Origin: an uncultured Ferrovibrio sp.
GTDB taxonomy: Bacteria > Pseudomonadota > Alphaproteobacteria > Ferrovibrionales > Ferrovibrionaceae
DNA: 64,000 nucleotides
Assembly: GCF_937960835.1 (NCBI RefSeq)
Contig: NZ_CALGPC010000006.1
Coordinates: 248,001-312,000, forward strand
Reading direction: 5' to 3'
Shown here: in pieces, positions 46,838-56,216 of the stretch
How the letters are laid out: each line of letters starts with the position of its first letter
Position numbering within the stretch: position 1 is the stretch's first letter
The notes under the pieces: generated by a model
Database searches by the model: none
Told to the model about the DNA's origin: nothing
What the model saw: only the letters and a program-made list of their open reading frames with translations
Position numbers and translations under genes: made by a program

Positions 46838-47470
46838 ATGACCTTGACGGTTGAAAAGCTCGCCTGCATCCGCGGCGAGCGTCAGCTATTTTGCAATCTG
46901 TCCTTTCGACTCGCTGCTGGCGAGGCGCTGCTGCTGCGCGGCCCGAATGGCAGCGGCAAATCCAGCCTGCTGCGCATCCTGGCAGGCTTTCTGAAACCCG
47001 CCCGGGGCGGCATCGCCTGGGACGGCGCGGCGGCGGACGACGATACCGAGGCTTATTCCGAGCGGCTGCATTACCTTGGCCATCAGGATGCGGTGAAGCC
47101 GCAGCTGTCGGCCGAGGACAACCTGCTCTTCTGGGCGCGCCTCCTGGGACATGATGTCGCAGAGGCGCAGGCCAAGGTCGAAGACGCGCTCACCTCCTGC
47201 GGCCTGACGCGCCAGCGCCGCCTGCCCGGCCGCTATCTCTCCGCCGGGCAGAAGCGGCGCCTGGCCTTGGCGCGCTTTCTGATCACGCCGGCTTCGCTCT
47301 GGCTGCTGGACGAGCCGACCAACGCGCTCGATGCCGCGGCCGTGGAATGGTTCGGCGGTGTCCTGCAGAAGCATCGCGAAAGCGGCGGTCTGGTCATTCT
47401 CGCCAGCCATGTGCCGGTGCCGCTGCCCGGTGCGCGCGTTCTCGATCTGCCGGAAGGAAAGCTCTCATGA
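46838..47470 (+). CDS. ccmA: Heme exporter ATPase CcmA
   Basis: 210 residues. Walker A is GPNGSGKSS, signature RYLSAGQKRRLALARFL, Walker B WLLDEPTNALD. It is the ATPase of CcmAB, which drives release of holo-CcmE in cytochrome c maturation. It is the first gene of the ccmABCDEFGHI run; its stop overlaps the ccmB ATG. Confidence 0.95.
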   Translation: MTLTVEKLACIRGERQLFCNLSFRLAAGEALLLRGPNGSGKSSLLRILAGFLKPARGGIAWDGAAADDDTEAYSERLHYLGHQDAVKPQLSAEDNLLFWARLLGHDVAEAQAKVEDALTSCGLTRQRRLPGRYLSAGQKRRLALARFLITPASLWLLDEPTNALDAAAVEWFGGVLQKHRESGGLVILASHVPVPLPGARVLDLPEGKLS

Positions 47471-48132
47471 GCGCCTTCTTCGGAATCGTCATGCGCGATC
47501 TGCGGCTGGGCTTCGGCGCTCAGGGCGCGATGATGACGACGCTTTTGTTCTTCGTTCTTGCCGTCAGCCTGTTTCCGCTCGGCGTCGGGCCGGAGCCGGA
47601 AGTGCTGGCGCGCATTGCATCCGGCGTGATCTGGGTTGCCGCGCTGCTGGCTGCCATGCTGTCGCTGGATCGTCTGTTTGCCACCGACATGGAAGACGGC
47701 ACGCTGGATCTGCTGGCGCAGGCGCCGCTGCCGCTGGGTCTTGTCGCGCTGGCGAAGACTTTGGCGCATTGGCTGACCACCGGATTGCCGCTTGCCGTGA
47801 TCGCGCCGCTGCTTGCCGTTCTGATGCAAATGGAGGGCGATGCCATCCCCGTTCTGCTGCTGGCCCTGCTGCTCGGCACGCCGAGTCTGAGCCTGATCGG
47901 TGCCATCGGCGCGGCGCTGACATTGGGGGCGCGGCGCGGCGCCGTGCTGGTGCCGCTGATCACATTGCCGTTAGTGATACCGGTGCTGATCTTTGGCGTC
48001 GGCGCCGTCGATGCCGCCGCTTACGGCCTGTCTGCGCAGCCACATTTGCTGCTCCTGGGCGCTTTTTTTGCCGGTGCCGCCGCGCTCAGCCCCTTCGCCA
48101 TGGCCGGCGCCATCAAGCTGGCATTGGAATAG
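47467..48132 (+). CDS. ccmB: Heme exporter membrane protein CcmB
   Basis: 221 residues with six hydrophobic segments. The start FFGIVMRDLRLGFGAQGAM and the central LDRLFATDMEDGTLDLLAQA are family hallmarks. It partners CcmA and CcmC in the inner membrane. It is 26 bp upstream of ccmC. Confidence 0.94.
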   Translation: MSAFFGIVMRDLRLGFGAQGAMMTTLLFFVLAVSLFPLGVGPEPEVLARIASGVIWVAALLAAMLSLDRLFATDMEDGTLDLLAQAPLPLGLVALAKTLAHWLTTGLPLAVIAPLLAVLMQMEGDAIPVLLLALLLGTPSLSLIGAIGAALTLGARRGAVLVPLITLPLVIPVLIFGVGAVDAAAYGLSAQPHLLLLGAFFAGAAALSPFAMAGAIKLALE

Positions 48133-48158
48133 CCGCCGCCCTATAAACCAGACCAGCC

Positions 48159-48890
48159 ATGCACGCCCTAGCCAACCCAGCCCGATTTCTGCGCCTGATG
48201 GCGGCGATCCGGCCTTACGCTGCCGCCGTCGCGATCATCGGCCTTGTCGTCGGCCTGGGCTGGGGCCTGCTGATTTCGCCGCGCGACTACCAGCAGGGCG
48301 AGACGGTTCGGATCATGTATATCCACGTCCCGTCCGCCTGGATGGCGATGTTCATCTACGCGGCAATTGCCGTGTCGTCGGCTGTCGCGCTGATCTGGCG
48401 CCATCCGGTGGCGGAACTGGTGGCCAAGGCTTCGGCTCCGGTGGGCGCGGCTTTCACCCTGATCTGCCTCGTCACCGGCTCACTCTGGGGCAAGCCGATG
48501 TGGGGTACCTGGTGGGTCTGGGATGCCCGGCTTACCTCGATGCTGATCCTGTTTTTCCTGTATCTCGGCTATATCGCGCTGTGGGAGGCATTCGACGATC
48601 CCTCGCGCGCCGGCCGTGCGGCCGCAATCCTCGCCCTGGTCGGCGCGGTGAACCTGCCGATCATCAAGTTCTCGGTGGATTGGTGGAATACCCTGCACCA
48701 GCCGGCCAGCGTGCTGACGCTGGAGGGGCCGAAAATCCATCCGGACATTCTCTGGCCGCTGCTGATCACCGCAGTGGGCGCGCAGGGCTATTACGTCTGG
48801 ATCCTGAGCCTGCGGGTGCGGGCGGAAATCCTCAACCGGCAGGCCCGTATCCTGCGGTTCAGCGCCGCGGCGGATCGCCGCGCCGGGTAG
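48159..48890 (+). CDS. ccmC: Heme-handling protein CcmC
   Basis: 243 residues with six membrane segments. The tryptophan-rich heme-handling loop reads WGKPMWGTWWVWDARLTSML, flanked by the conserved histidines in MYIHVPSAWMAM and WWNTLHQPASV. It presents heme to CcmE at the periplasmic face. It is followed after 73 bp by ccmD. Confidence 0.95.
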   Translation: MHALANPARFLRLMAAIRPYAAAVAIIGLVVGLGWGLLISPRDYQQGETVRIMYIHVPSAWMAMFIYAAIAVSSAVALIWRHPVAELVAKASAPVGAAFTLICLVTGSLWGKPMWGTWWVWDARLTSMLILFFLYLGYIALWEAFDDPSRAGRAAAILALVGAVNLPIIKFSVDWWNTLHQPASVLTLEGPKIHPDILWPLLITAVGAQGYYVWILSLRVRAEILNRQARILRFSAAADRRAG

Positions 48891-48963
48891 CCCTTCCGGC
48901 AGGAAAACTATATTTTCAGGCGGATGTCTGGCCGCGGGGCCAGGGAAAACAAGGATTTGTAAC

Positions 48964-49143
48964 GTGTATTGGTCTTCGCTGGGCGATTTCCTGGCCATGG
49001 GTGGCCATGCCGGCTTCGTCTGGCCGTCTTTCGCGCTGGCGCTGGTCGTGCTGCTCGGTCTCGGCTGGTCGAGCCGCATCGCCATGAAGGCGGCCGAGCG
49101 CGAGCATGCGGAAGCCAAGCGGGAGGCCCGCGCCGATGCGTGA
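48964..49143 (+). CDS. ccmD: Small heme-exporter protein CcmD
   Basis: 59 residues from a GTG at 48964. YWSSLGDFLAMGGHAGFVWP is the conserved opening, followed by one membrane helix (ALALVVLLGLGW) and a basic/acidic helical tail. CcmD helps release holo-CcmE from CcmC. The stop (49141-49143) overlaps the ccmE start region, as expected for this operon. Confidence 0.9.
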   Translation: MYWSSLGDFLAMGGHAGFVWPSFALALVVLLGLGWSSRIAMKAAEREHAEAKREARADA

Positions 49144-49627
49144 CGTCCCCATGCGCAGAGGCATGAAGCGCAAGCACAAGCGCCTTCTGGCCGTGCTTGG
49201 CCTGGTGGCTGGCCTGGGTGTGGCGGCGGCGCTGGTGCTGACCGCCTTCAACGACAATCTTGTTTTCTTCCACAGTCCCTCGGATGTGGCCGAGAAGAAG
49301 ATCGCCGCCGACAAGCGTTTCCGCATCGGCGGTCTGGTCGAGGCCGGCAGCGTCAAGAAGGACGGGCTGACCACCGAATTCGTCGTCACCGATCTGCGTC
49401 ATGCCGTGCCGGTCGTCTATACCGGCATGCTGCCCGACCTGTTCCGCGAGGGCCAGGGCGTGGTGGCCAACGGCAAGCTGGATGCCGAAGGCCGTTTCAT
49501 CGCCAGCGAAGTGCTGGCCAAGCATGATGAGAATTACATGCCGCCGGAAGTTGCCGACGCCTTGAAGAAATCCGGCCAATGGCACGAGAAGCCCGGCGAT
49601 CACGCCAAGCTGAAGCCGGGCTCGTGA
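49136..49627 (+). CDS. ccmE: Heme chaperone CcmE
   Basis: 163 residues from the ATG at 49136, which overlaps ccmD. It has a basic N-terminus and one membrane anchor (LLAVLGLVAGLGVAAALVLT). The OB-fold has FRIGGLVEAGSVKK and FVVTDLRHAVPVVYTGMLPD. The covalent heme histidine is in VLAKHDENYMPPEV. It carries heme in the periplasm to CcmFH. Confidence 0.96.
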   Translation: MRDVPMRRGMKRKHKRLLAVLGLVAGLGVAAALVLTAFNDNLVFFHSPSDVAEKKIAADKRFRIGGLVEAGSVKKDGLTTEFVVTDLRHAVPVVYTGMLPDLFREGQGVVANGKLDAEGRFIASEVLAKHDENYMPPEVADALKKSGQWHEKPGDHAKLKPGS

Positions 49628-49639
49628 CCGGCCTGTCGC

Positions 49640-51622
49640 ATGGTTGCTGAGTTCGGCCATATCGCTCTGATCCTGGCGCTGGCTTTGGCGCTGGTGCAGG
49701 GAATCCTGCCGCTGATCGGCGCCGCGCGCGGCATTCCGGCCTGGATGGCATTGGCGCCGACTGCGGCGATGGGGCAGGCGGTGCTGGTCGCCTTCGCCTT
49801 TGGCTGTCTCACCTATGCCTATGTAACTTCCGATTTCTCGGTGCTGAACGTGGCCGAGAATTCGCACACGCTGAAACCGATGCTCTACAAGGTCAGCGGC
49901 GTGTGGGGAAACCATGAAGGTTCGCTGCTGCTGTGGATCCTGATCCTGGTGATCTTCGGTGCCGCCGTTGCCGTGTTCGGCCGTAACCTGCCGGCGACGC
50001 TGAAGGCCCGTGTGCTCAGCATCCAGGGACTGATCGGCGTCGGCTTTCTCGCCTTCATCCTGTTCACATCGAATCCCTTTGCGCGCATCCTGCCGCCGCC
50101 GCTGGAAGGCCGCGGCCTCAATCCGCTGCTGCAGGATCCCGGCCTCGCTTTCCATCCGCCGTTTCTTTATCTCGGCTATGTCGGCTTTTCGGTGGCCTTC
50201 TCCTTTGCGGTTGCCGCCCTGATCGAGGGCCGCGTCGATCCGGCCTGGGCGCGCTGGGTGCGGCCCTGGACCCTGGCCGCCTGGTGCTTCCTCACTGTGG
50301 GCATCGCGCTCGGTTCCTGGTGGGCCTACTACGAGCTCGGCTGGGGCGGCTGGTGGTTCTGGGATCCCGTCGAGAATGCTTCCTTCATGCCCTGGCTGGC
50401 CGGCACGGCGTTGCTGCATTCCGCCGTGGTGGTCGAAAAGCGCGAGACCTTGAAGAGCTGGACCATCCTGCTTGCCATCCTCACCTTCTCGCTCAGCCTG
50501 CTCGGCACCTTCCTGGTGCGCTCGGGCGTCATCAACTCCGTGCATGCCTTCGCCACCGATCCGACGCGCGGCGTCTTCATCCTGATCTTCCTTGGCGTGG
50601 TGGTGGGCGGCAGCCTCACGCTCTATGCCCTGCGCGCGCCGGTGCTGCAGGCGGTCGGCGTCTTTGCGCCGGTCAGCCGCGAGGGCGCGCTGGTGCTGAA
50701 CAATCTGCTGCTGGCGGTGGCGACGGCGGCCGTGCTGCTCGGCACGCTCTATCCGATGGCGGTGGATGCGCTGCTCGGCGCGAAGGTCTCGGTCGGGCCG
50801 CAATATTTCAACACGGTCTTCATCCCGCTGATGACGCCGCTTCTCGCCGCGATGGCGATCGGGCCGCTGCTGGCCTGGAAGCGCGGCGATGTCGGCGCTG
50901 CGCTGCGCCGGTTATGGCCTGCGGCGCTCGCAACGGTGATCGCGCTGGCGCTTGGCTTGTGGCTGCTTCATGGCCGCGATGCGCTGGCGCTGCTGGGTCT
51001 GGCGCTGGGTGCCTGGCTTGGCATCGGCACGCTGTGCGAATGGGCGCTGCGGATCAAGCTGTTCGCCGCGCCGCTGTCCGAGACGCTGAACCGCGCGCGC
51101 CATCTGCCGCGCGCCGCCTGGGGCATGACGGTCGCGCATCTCGGCATGGCGCTGATGGTGCTGGGCATCACGGTGTCCAGCGTCTGGCAGGTGGAAGTGC
51201 AGCAGGTGATGAAACCCGGCGACATCGCCAGGGTCGGCCCCGTCGAATACCGCTTCCTCGGCGTCCAGCCGGTGCGCGGCCCGAACTACACCGCGCAGCA
51301 GGGCCGTTTCGAGGTAATCGAAGGCGGCGAAGTCGCCCGCGTCATGACGCCGGCACAGCGCCGCTATCAGCAGCCGCCGATGGAAACCACCGAGGCCGCG
51401 ATCCGCCCCTCGCCGGTTGCCGATCTTTATGCCGTGGTCGGCGAAGGCGATGCGGCGCGCGGCTGGGCGGTACGGCTTTACTGGAAACCGCTGGTCTCCT
51501 GGATCTGGCTGGGTGCGCTGATCATGTGCTTCGGCGGGCTGCTGTCGCTCAGCGACCGCCGTCATCGCGTCGGCGCGCCCGCCCGCAAACGCATCGCGGC
51601 CTCTGCTGCCGCTGCCGAGTGA
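49640..51622 (+). CDS. ccmF: Cytochrome c heme lyase subunit CcmF
   Basis: 660 residues with about 14 hydrophobic segments. The WWD heme loop reads ELGWGGWWFWDPVENASFMP; other landmarks are VSGVWGNHEGSLLLW and FHPPFLYLGYVGF. It works with CcmH and CcmI to attach heme to apocytochrome c. A C-terminal periplasmic domain is intact. Confidence 0.96.
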   Translation: MVAEFGHIALILALALALVQGILPLIGAARGIPAWMALAPTAAMGQAVLVAFAFGCLTYAYVTSDFSVLNVAENSHTLKPMLYKVSGVWGNHEGSLLLWILILVIFGAAVAVFGRNLPATLKARVLSIQGLIGVGFLAFILFTSNPFARILPPPLEGRGLNPLLQDPGLAFHPPFLYLGYVGFSVAFSFAVAALIEGRVDPAWARWVRPWTLAAWCFLTVGIALGSWWAYYELGWGGWWFWDPVENASFMPWLAGTALLHSAVVVEKRETLKSWTILLAILTFSLSLLGTFLVRSGVINSVHAFATDPTRGVFILIFLGVVVGGSLTLYALRAPVLQAVGVFAPVSREGALVLNNLLLAVATAAVLLGTLYPMAVDALLGAKVSVGPQYFNTVFIPLMTPLLAAMAIGPLLAWKRGDVGAALRRLWPAALATVIALALGLWLLHGRDALALLGLALGAWLGIGTLCEWALRIKLFAAPLSETLNRARHLPRAAWGMTVAHLGMALMVLGITVSSVWQVEVQQVMKPGDIARVGPVEYRFLGVQPVRGPNYTAQQGRFEVIEGGEVARVMTPAQRRYQQPPMETTEAAIRPSPVADLYAVVGEGDAARGWAVRLYWKPLVSWIWLGALIMCFGGLLSLSDRRHRVGAPARKRIAASAAAAE

Positions 51623-51628
51623 TCGTCC

Positions 51629-52183
51629 ATGCGCCTTGCCTATCTTGTTCCGCTTGTCCTCTTCGTGCTGATCGGCATCGGCCTCGCTGTAGGGTTGACG
51701 CTGAACCCGCGTGAGATTCCCTCCGCCCTGATCGGCAAGCCGGTGCCGGAATTCAGCCTGCCGCCGGTGGAAGGCCGTAAGGAAGGTCTGTCGACGGCGG
51801 ATCTGAAGGCAGGCACGCCCAGCCTGGTGAATGTCTTCGCCTCCTGGTGCGTGCCCTGCCGCATCGAGCATCCTTTGCTGATGGGTCTGGCGCGCGAGCA
51901 GATCGCGCCGATCCACGGCCTGAACTACAAGGATAATCCGGCCGATGTATCGAAATGGCTGGATCAGCTCGGCGATCCGTTCCAGCGCACCGGCGCCGAC
52001 CGCGATGGCCGCGTCGGCATCGAATGGGGCGTCTATGGCGTGCCCGAGACGTTTGTCGTTGATGGCCAGGGCCAGATCCGCTGCAAGCATGTCGGGCCGC
52101 TGACCGAGTGGGATGTCGAGAACAAGATCAAGCCGCTTTTGCGCGACCTGACGGCAGGGAAAGAAAGCGCAGTGAAATGCTGA
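51629..52183 (+). CDS. ccmG: Thiol:disulfide oxidoreductase CcmG/DsbE
   Basis: A 184-residue protein anchored by one N-terminal helix (YLVPLVLFVLIGIGLAVG). The thioredoxin-fold active site is FASWCVPCRIEHP, and GVYGVPETFVVDGQG is the family cis-proline segment. It reduces the CXXCH motif of apocytochromes in the periplasm. Its stop overlaps the ccmH start. Confidence 0.95.
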   Translation: MRLAYLVPLVLFVLIGIGLAVGLTLNPREIPSALIGKPVPEFSLPPVEGRKEGLSTADLKAGTPSLVNVFASWCVPCRIEHPLLMGLAREQIAPIHGLNYKDNPADVSKWLDQLGDPFQRTGADRDGRVGIEWGVYGVPETFVVDGQGQIRCKHVGPLTEWDVENKIKPLLRDLTAGKESAVKC

Positions 52184-52650
52184 AGCGGTTTGCATTCCTG
52201 ATCGCGCTGCTCGCCGCGCCGCTGGCGCAGGCGCAGCCGCTGGACGAGCATCTGTCCGATCCGGCGCAGGAGGCGCGTGCGCGGGAGATTTCGCGCGAGC
52301 TGCGCTGCCTCGTTTGCCAGAACCAGTCGATCGAGGATTCCAATGCGCCGCTGGCGCGCGACCTGCGCCGCATCGTGCGCGAGCGCGTTGCCGCCGGCGA
52401 GGACGACCAGGCGGTGCTGGATTACGTCGTCGCGCGTTATGGCGAATGGGTGCTGCTGAAGCCGCGCTTCAATCTGCAGAACCTGCTGCTCTGGCTGGGG
52501 CCCGCACTGTTTCTGGTGATCGGCGGCATCGTGGTCTATGCCGTGCTGCGGCGTCAGCGCGCGGCGCAGGCTGCCGCCGCTGCTGCGCCGCTGAGCGCGG
52601 AAGAGCAGCGCCGCCTGCAGGCGCTGCTGAACGAGACTGAGGGGCAATAG
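52177..52650 (+). CDS. ccmH: Cytochrome c biogenesis protein CcmH
   Basis: 157 residues from the ATG at 52177 (overlapping ccmG). A signal peptide (FAFLIALLAAPLAQAQ) is followed by the redox motif LRCLVCQNQSIEDS, a three-helix region (RYGEWVLLKPRF) and a C-terminal membrane helix. It handles apocytochrome thiols in the heme lyase complex. This is the short CcmH form; the TPR part is encoded separately as ccmI. Confidence 0.95.
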   Translation: MLKRFAFLIALLAAPLAQAQPLDEHLSDPAQEARAREISRELRCLVCQNQSIEDSNAPLARDLRRIVRERVAAGEDDQAVLDYVVARYGEWVLLKPRFNLQNLLLWLGPALFLVIGGIVVYAVLRRQRAAQAAAAAAPLSAEEQRRLQALLNETEGQ

Positions 52651-54072
52651 ATGCTGTGGCTCGGCTTCGCCGTCCTGGCACTGGTGGCGCTGGGATTCCT
52701 GCTCTGGCCGCTGATGCGCGTCCAGCATGGCGCCGCCGACCGCCGCGCGCATGACATCGCTGTCTACCGCAGCCAGCTCGCCGAGATCGATCAGGAACTG
52801 GCGCGCGGGGCGCTGAGCGAAGCGGAAGCCGAATCCGCAAGGCTGGAAATCCAGCGCCGCCTGCTGCGCGCCGACAGCGCCGGTGCCAATGTCGGTGCCA
52901 ATGCCGGCGCTTCGCAGACATCTTCCCAGCGTTTCGTGCAGTTCGGCAGCATGGCCGCCCTGGTTCTGGTGCCGCTGCTGGCCGGCGGTCTTTACGTGAT
53001 GCTGGGCCGGCCTGAGGCCGCCGACTTCGACACCGCGATGACACGGCAGCAGGCCGAGCGCGAGGCGCAGCAGCGCCAGGATATCGAGCGCATGATCGCG
53101 CAGCTGCGCCAGCGCCTGGAGGCCGAGCCGAACCAGCGCGAAGGCTGGATGCTGCTGGGCCGTTCGCTGATCGGCGTGCAGCGTCCCGAGGAAGCCGTGG
53201 CCGCTTTCGACCGGGCCATCGCCATGCCGGCGCCGCCGGCGCTGATGGCCGATGCGCTGTCGCTGCGCGGCGAGGCGCGGGTGCTGGCCGCCGATGGCGC
53301 AGTGACGCAACCGGCGCAGGAGGATTTCCGCGCCACCCTGCAGCACGATCCGCAGAATGCCAGCGCGCGCTATTACCTTGGCCTTGCGCGGCTGCAGGAA
53401 GGTGATACGCGCGGCGCCTATGACGACTGGTATGGCCTGGCGGCGGAAGCGCCGGCCGATGCGCCCTGGCTGCCGCTGGTGCAGGCGCGGCTGCGCGAAC
53501 TGGCGCCGCGGCTGAACATTCCGCTCGCCCAGGCGGTGCCTGAGCCCAAGCCCGCCGCCGGCGCGCAGGACGGACAGCCCGGCCCAAGCCAGGAAGAAAT
53601 GGAAGCCGCGCAGCAGATGGCGGACGACGAGCGCGCGGCGATGATCCGCGGCATGGTCGAACGGCTGAACGAGCGGCTGAAGGAAAATCCCAACGATGCC
53701 GATGGCTGGCTGCGGCTGGCGCGCGCCCGCGAGGTGATGGGCGAGCCCGAAGCCGCCCGCGAGGCCCTGCGCAAGGCGGTGGCGCTGCAGCCCAACCGCG
53801 TCGAGGCGCGGGTGGCGCTTGCCTTCAACCTGGCCGGCACGAGCGCCCGCAGCCGCGAGCCGCTGCCCGCCGAGGCGGCCGAGGAATTCCGCCAGGTGCT
53901 GACGCTCGCGCCCAACCATGCCCAGGCCCTGTGGTTTGCCGGCCGTGCCGCCTATGAGGCCGGCGACAAGGCCACGGCAGCAGGACACTGGAACAAGCTG
54001 CTGGCCATGCTGCCGCCCGACTCGCCCGAGGCCCGCGAGCTTTCGGACCGGATCGAAAGCCTGAACCGCTAG
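52651..54072 (+). CDS. ccmI: Cytochrome c biogenesis protein CcmI (TPR)
   Basis: 473 residues, beginning the base after ccmH ends. Two N-terminal membrane helices (LWLGFAVLALVALGFLLWPL and FGSMAALVLVPLLAGGLY) surround a cytosolic loop with a leucine-rich QLAEIDQELARGALSEAEAE. The periplasmic part has several TPR units (EPNQREGWMLLGRSLIGVQR, NDADGWLRLARAREVMG). It holds apocytochrome for heme ligation. It is the last gene of the ccm run. Confidence 0.93.
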   Translation: MLWLGFAVLALVALGFLLWPLMRVQHGAADRRAHDIAVYRSQLAEIDQELARGALSEAEAESARLEIQRRLLRADSAGANVGANAGASQTSSQRFVQFGSMAALVLVPLLAGGLYVMLGRPEAADFDTAMTRQQAEREAQQRQDIERMIAQLRQRLEAEPNQREGWMLLGRSLIGVQRPEEAVAAFDRAIAMPAPPALMADALSLRGEARVLAADGAVTQPAQEDFRATLQHDPQNASARYYLGLARLQEGDTRGAYDDWYGLAAEAPADAPWLPLVQARLRELAPRLNIPLAQAVPEPKPAAGAQDGQPGPSQEEMEAAQQMADDERAAMIRGMVERLNERLKENPNDADGWLRLARAREVMGEPEAAREALRKAVALQPNRVEARVALAFNLAGTSARSREPLPAEAAEEFRQVLTLAPNHAQALWFAGRAAYEAGDKATAAGHWNKLLAMLPPDSPEARELSDRIESLNR

Positions 54073-54280
54073 ACCCGGTTGCCGCAGTCCCTCCGGGAAA
54101 GGCCCGGCTGCAGGACTTGTCCACAGGATTGGCGGTTATCAAACGCAAACTTGGGCCCGGCGTTAACCTCTGTTTAAGTGAGTCCTGCGCGTAATCGGCT
54201 CCGGGTTGAATTTCTGGGGTTACGGTCACCGGATAGTCACCGGCGGCGCCCGCATCGAGCGGGATTGGGTTGAGGCAGGC

Positions 54281-54637
54281 ATGGCGATCGCACCGAGCAC
54301 TAATCTTCTGTCGGCTTTGTCGCAGCTGCAGCAGGGCAGCGTCCGTCCGGCGCAGCCGGTCCGTCCCGCGGCCGGCCAGGCCCAATTCCAGGCGCAGGCG
54401 CAAGCCGCCGGCCAGACCCAGGCCGCCAGCCAGATCGCCGGCAGCTTTGCCGCCCAGCTCGCCGCCGCGCCGGGCGCGGTCCGCAACGCGGCACCCGCTG
54501 CGGCCACGGCATCGGCCGGCCTGACGGCCCAGGCTGGTGAGCAGCGCCAGGCCATCACCATCCCCGGCCTGCAGAATCACCGGCCGATCCCAACCCGCGG
54601 CGGCTATCTGGGCCAGCACGTCAACATCCTCGTCTGA
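54281..54637 (+). CDS. Low-complexity Ala/Gln-rich small hypothetical protein
   Basis: 118 residues from an ATG at 54281; a longer in-frame start at 54206 is less likely. The composition is dominated by A, Q, G and P, with a repetitive AAGQAQFQAQAQAAGQTQAA core, then a conserved-looking end GGYLGQHVNILV. No signal peptide or helix span is clear. The hydrophobic C-terminal end is reminiscent of small alphaproteobacterial proteins ending in LxILV, but I cannot assign a family. It stands alone after ccmI. Confidence 0.5.
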   Translation: MAIAPSTNLLSALSQLQQGSVRPAQPVRPAAGQAQFQAQAQAAGQTQAASQIAGSFAAQLAAAPGAVRNAAPAAATASAGLTAQAGEQRQAITIPGLQNHRPIPTRGGYLGQHVNILV

Positions 54638-54639
54638 GG

Positions 54640-55169
54640 CCGTCGGTGCCGGGCTGCCCTCGGCGGATTTCTCCCGGCGTGTAAGCCGCCTGCCGAGGCC
54701 CGCATTATCCAAGCCTGGCTGTTTTGGTTCTCTAGCCCGTATGGGTTCGTTTGAATTCATTCGGCACTATCGGCGCAATGAGTAGTGCCAAACCGGGCAT
54801 GCTCTCGGCGGCAATGCCCTGTCTGCCTGCAGGCCACAATATCGTCGCACAACAATTTTTGGGGCAACTGCTCGCTGTTCAAACATTTTGCCACGTTCAG
54901 GGACAAATCGCGGTTCGTATTCCTCCCAGGCTGCATTCCTGAGAAGACGAAAGGATGGCTTGGGCACGAAGCGATCCGATAGGCGCTGGGAGACTCGCCT
55001 CGTCTGCTCGATCGGACGCAGCAAGAGTCTGTAACCAGTGAAGGGGAGCGGCTTACGTCCGAACGTGGAGAAAGGGCAGGGGGACCCAGCCGGTATCCCT
55101 TCACCTCCCCCGGCATTTCCACTAGCCTGACGCGCCTCAAACACTTGCGGGTCCTGGGGAGAAAACGCC
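54640..55169. other. Gene-free 530-bp stretch with low-GC patch
   Basis: No recognisable gene. From about 54,740 to 54,960 the GC falls well below that of its neighbours. A GGCACTA/TAGTGCC inverted repeat lies at 54763-54769/54783-54789. Frames on both strands are open for 60-180 codons but show no family features. The right part presumably holds the promoter of the ABC binding-protein gene. Confidence 0.5.
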
Positions 55170-56216
55170 ATGGTCACACGTCGCTTCATTCTGTCGGGCC
55201 TGGTCGCCGGCACGGCTCTGTCTCTTGTCCTGCCCGGCATGGGCGCACTGGCGCAGGCTAAGGACAAGGTGAGCATCGCCGCCTTGCCCTTCATCTCCAC
55301 AGCGCCGGTCTTCATCGCCAAGGAGCGCGGTTATTTCGATGCCGAGGGCATCGATCTCGACATCAAGATCTTCACCGCCGCACAGGCGGTGGCGGTGGCT
55401 GTCGCCTCGGGCGATGCCGATTTCGGCGTCACGGCGTTCACCGGCGGCTTCTTCAATCTGGCCGGCAAGGGCGCGCTGAAGGTGGTGGCGGCGCAAAGCC
55501 GCGAAGAGCCGGGCTACAACTTCAACGCCTATGTCGTGTCGAAGAAGGCCTACGAGGCCGGCTTCCGCTCGCCCAAGGATTTCGCCGGCAAGTCGGTGGC
55601 GATCACGACCATCGGCTCGAGCTTCCATTACTGCCTCGGCATGCTGGCCGACAAATACGGCTTCAAGCTGGAAGACGTGCAGATGAAGCCGGTGCAGTCG
55701 ATCCCCAACATGATGGCGGCGCTTTCGGGCGGGCAGGTGGATGCCACCATCATCACCGCCAACAACGCGCTGAAGCTGGAGGCCGATGGTGTCGGCAAGA
55801 TCATCGGCTGGGTGCATGAGCATACACCCTGGCAGCTTGGTGCGCTGTTTGCCTCGACCAAGAACGTGAAAGAGAAGCGTCCGATGGTGGAGCGTTTCGT
55901 GCGCGCCTATCAGAAGGGTCTGCAGGATTACGCCGACGCCTTCCTGCAGAAGGACAGTGAGGGCAACCGCATGATCGGCGAGAAGGCGCAGGCCATGATG
56001 CCGATCCTGGAGAAATGGGTGCAGCCCAAGCCCACGCTGGATACGGTGAAGATCGCCGCCAATTACATGGACCCGCAGGGCCGCCTGATGGTGAAGAACA
56101 TCTACGACCAGGTGGCCTGGTATCAGGCGCAGGGGCAGGTGGATAAATCCGTCAACGCCAGGGATTTCCTCGATCTCAGCTTCGTGCAGGGTCATTTCGA
56201 CGTGCCGAAGAACTGA
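55170..56216 (+). CDS. SsuA/NMT1-type ABC transporter substrate-binding protein
   Basis: 348 residues. A Tat-like signal (TRRFILSGLVAGTALSLVLP, cleavage after ALA) leads an NMT1/THI5-SsuA fold: APVFIAKERGYFDAEGIDLD and SGDADFGVTAFTGGFFNLA are typical. Relatives bind sulfonates, nitrate, taurine or thiamine precursors. It is separated from its ATPase and permease by a 347-bp repeat-rich gap, so it may be transcribed separately or at higher level. Confidence 0.88.
   Translation: MVTRRFILSGLVAGTALSLVLPGMGALAQAKDKVSIAALPFISTAPVFIAKERGYFDAEGIDLDIKIFTAAQAVAVAVASGDADFGVTAFTGGFFNLAGKGALKVVAAQSREEPGYNFNAYVVSKKAYEAGFRSPKDFAGKSVAITTIGSSFHYCLGMLADKYGFKLEDVQMKPVQSIPNMMAALSGGQVDATIITANNALKLEADGVGKIIGWVHEHTPWQLGALFASTKNVKEKRPMVERFVRAYQKGLQDYADAFLQKDSEGNRMIGEKAQAMMPILEKWVQPKPTLDTVKIAANYMDPQGRLMVKNIYDQVAWYQAQGQVDKSVNARDFLDLSFVQGHFDVPKN

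Noticed and set aside
48908..50803. Long open frame antisense to ccmD-ccmF
   Set aside because: Shadow of the ccm genes; crosses several real gene boundaries.
54767..55321. 184-residue reverse frame over the low-GC patch and the start of the ABC binding-protein gene
   Set aside because: No recognisable motif, and it runs into the clear signal-peptide coding region of the opposite gene; a relic cannot be excluded but is not supported.
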